NCBI GenBank assembly: GCA_903890885.1
Contig: CAITCX010000090.1
Location: 1-7,495 of the forward strand
Reading direction: 5' to 3'
DNA: 7,495 nucleotides
Source of the DNA: an uncultured Dehalococcoidia bacterium
GTDB lineage: Bacteria; Chloroflexota; Dehalococcoidia; Dehalococcoidales; UBA3254
The notes below the pieces were generated by a model. That model did not search any database. It was not told the DNA's origin and saw only the letters and a program-made list of their open reading frames with translations. Position 1 is the first letter of the stretch; each line of letters opens with the position of its first letter. This document shows positions 6,958 to 7,495 of the stretch, one piece after another. The position numbers and the translations under genes were made by a program.

Positions 6958-7104
6958 AGTTTAATTTCCCTCCATTTCAGCACTTTCTTTGACTAATAAC
7001 AACCTGCAACTTATTTAAGTAAACACACAAAATCAAGTTAATTCAAGGTATATGTGGACACTCTTCTTTTCATACCATCCAGGTTATATATACATATTCA
7101 GATT
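6958..7104 (-). other. Probable 5' untranslated leader of binding protein 2
   Basis: About 146 nt from the expected transcription start (near 7104) to the ATG, nearly the same length as the leader of the paralogue. It carries the GGAGGG ribosome site (6973-6968). Apart from the first ~20 nt and a short GTGTGTTTA also found in the other leader, the two leaders do not align by eye. No gene and no recognised riboswitch. With the promoter and stem-loops it covers the gene-free stretch 6958-7299. Confidence 0.4.
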
Positions 7105-7110
7105 CTCATA

Positions 7111-7140
7111 ATCCTATAGGAATTTCGGGACTGCTGTCAA
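7111..7140 (-). promoter_or_regulatory. Promoter of binding protein 2 (shared motif)
   Basis: Minus-strand TTGACA (7140-7135), an 18-base spacer, then TAGGAT (7116-7111), continuing TATGAGAATCT. An alternative register uses TATAGG with a 16-base spacer. The -10 lies in a perfect 10-bp palindrome, TCCTATAGGA (7112-7121), which could be an operator; the paralogous site keeps a looser version (AATCC-TAAT-GGATT). Confidence 0.65.
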
Positions 7141-7170
7141 TAGCGGAAAACCCCCAAAATATCCAAATGC

Positions 7171-7207
7171 AGAGAGCCCCGTTATATTTTAGATAACGAG
7201 GCTCTCT
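7171..7207 (-). terminator. Stem-loop downstream of the ferredoxin gene
   Basis: Two 15-base arms (7171-7185, 7193-7207) around a 7-base loop, with foot AGAGAGCC/GGCTCTCT. The single imperfect position (7179/7199) is C-A on the plus strand but U-G in minus-strand RNA, so the structure is complete only in the minus-strand transcript. The distal side reads GCAUUUGG rather than a clean U-run, so it may be a weak terminator or a transcript-end stabiliser. It lies 31 bases before the -35 of binding protein 2. Confidence 0.6.
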
Positions 7208-7226
7208 TAAATCACCTGAGTTAAAT

Positions 7227-7271
7227 AAGCAAACAATTCACATCTTGAAAACTTAAGTTATTTGTTTACTT
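7227..7271 (-). repeat. AT-rich inverted repeat just after the ferredoxin stop
   Basis: Ten-base arms (7227-7236, 7262-7271) with a 25-base loop that includes the palindrome AACTTAAGTT (7250-7259). One position (7230/7268) pairs only as G-U in minus-strand RNA. Low GC and a long loop make it a poor terminator alone; it may be chance or part of a two-hairpin end with the stem at 7171-7207. Confidence 0.35.
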
Positions 7272-7299
7272 CATTCAACCCTGTTTTTTATTATGAATT

Positions 7300-7495
7300 C
7301 TACCACATGGAGGCGGGATAGGTAATGTCGATAGCGCGCTTCGGGCATTCCATCCAGCAAATACCGCAGTGCCAGCATTCTTCATTGTAAACTGGCTTGG
7401 GCATTTCGGTTTCTTTATCGATTGCAAAAACATCCATAGGGCATAAATCGTAGCATCTTTTGCAACCGATACATTTCTTATAATCTATCTTTGCG
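7300..7495 (-). CDS. Dicluster 2[4Fe-4S] ferredoxin-type protein, C-terminal part (partial)
   Basis: The last 64 residues of a small iron-sulfur electron carrier or electron-transfer subunit; the 5' end lies beyond the window. Two complete cluster motifs are visible: CIGCKRCYDLCP (visible residues 8-19) and CWHCGICWMECP (40-51), each CxxCxxCxxxCP, so two [4Fe-4S] clusters are expected. The protein ends ITYPASMW before TAG at 7302-7300. Short dicluster ferredoxins of this design often sit beside flavoprotein reductases of the fumarate/adenylylsulfate reductase type, where they act as the beta subunit. That is family knowledge, and no such partner is visible here because the upstream sequence is cut off. 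The first cluster lies close to the visible edge, so probably only a few N-terminal residues are missing. The two stem-loops that follow suggest its transcription unit ends here. Confidence 0.88.
   Translation of the reverse strand, partial: AKIDYKKCIGCKRCYDLCPMDVFAIDKETEMPKPVYNEECWHCGICWMECPKRAIDITYPASMW

Overview
The window reads as a stretch of bacterial chromosome at moderate GC, and every gene I can support lies on the minus strand. In order of transcription, from high to low coordinates, they are: the 3' end of a dicluster ferredoxin, two paralogous lipoprotein substrate-binding proteins, a major facilitator transporter, a family 4 uracil-DNA glycosylase, and the first ~400 residues of ribonuclease J. 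RNase J, a GEGPG-type family 4 glycosylase and oligopeptide-binding lipoproteins with Ser/Thr/Ala/Pro-rich linkers together would suit an anaerobic Chloroflexota (Dehalococcoidia-like) or a Firmicutes-like organism. I lean to the former by impression only; no marker here settles it.

Layout by region. 7300-7495: ferredoxin tail carrying two CxxCxxCxxxCP motifs. 6958-7299: intergenic, with two stem-loops after the ferredoxin, then a promoter with a perfect TTGACA and a leader of about 146 nt. 5314-6957: substrate-binding lipoprotein 2. 4987-5313: intergenic, with a 13-bp perfect terminator, a second copy of the same promoter type and another leader of about 145 nt. 3325-4986: substrate-binding lipoprotein 1. 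3206-3324: a long stem-loop. 1937-3205: MFS exporter with a GTG start. 1795-1936: intergenic, with a candidate promoter. 1198-1794: uracil-DNA glycosylase. 1-1196: RNase J, starting one base after the glycosylase stop.

How the genes work together. The two binding proteins are each a separate transcription unit with its own promoter and terminator. They share a promoter of the form TTGACA-N17/18-TAGGATTATGARAATCT, similar leader lengths and a matching signal-peptide layout, so they look like an old tandem duplication whose control region was kept. No ABC permease or ATPase is present, so their transporter must be encoded elsewhere. The glycosylase and RNase J form a tight two-gene operon joining DNA repair and RNA decay, probably with coupled translation. 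Two points deserve a second look: the glycosylase has His in place of the third iron-sulfur cysteine, and it ends in a sliding-clamp-like QMSMF tail. I saw no mobile elements, CRISPR arrays, tRNA or rRNA genes, and no clear sign of a wholly new system.
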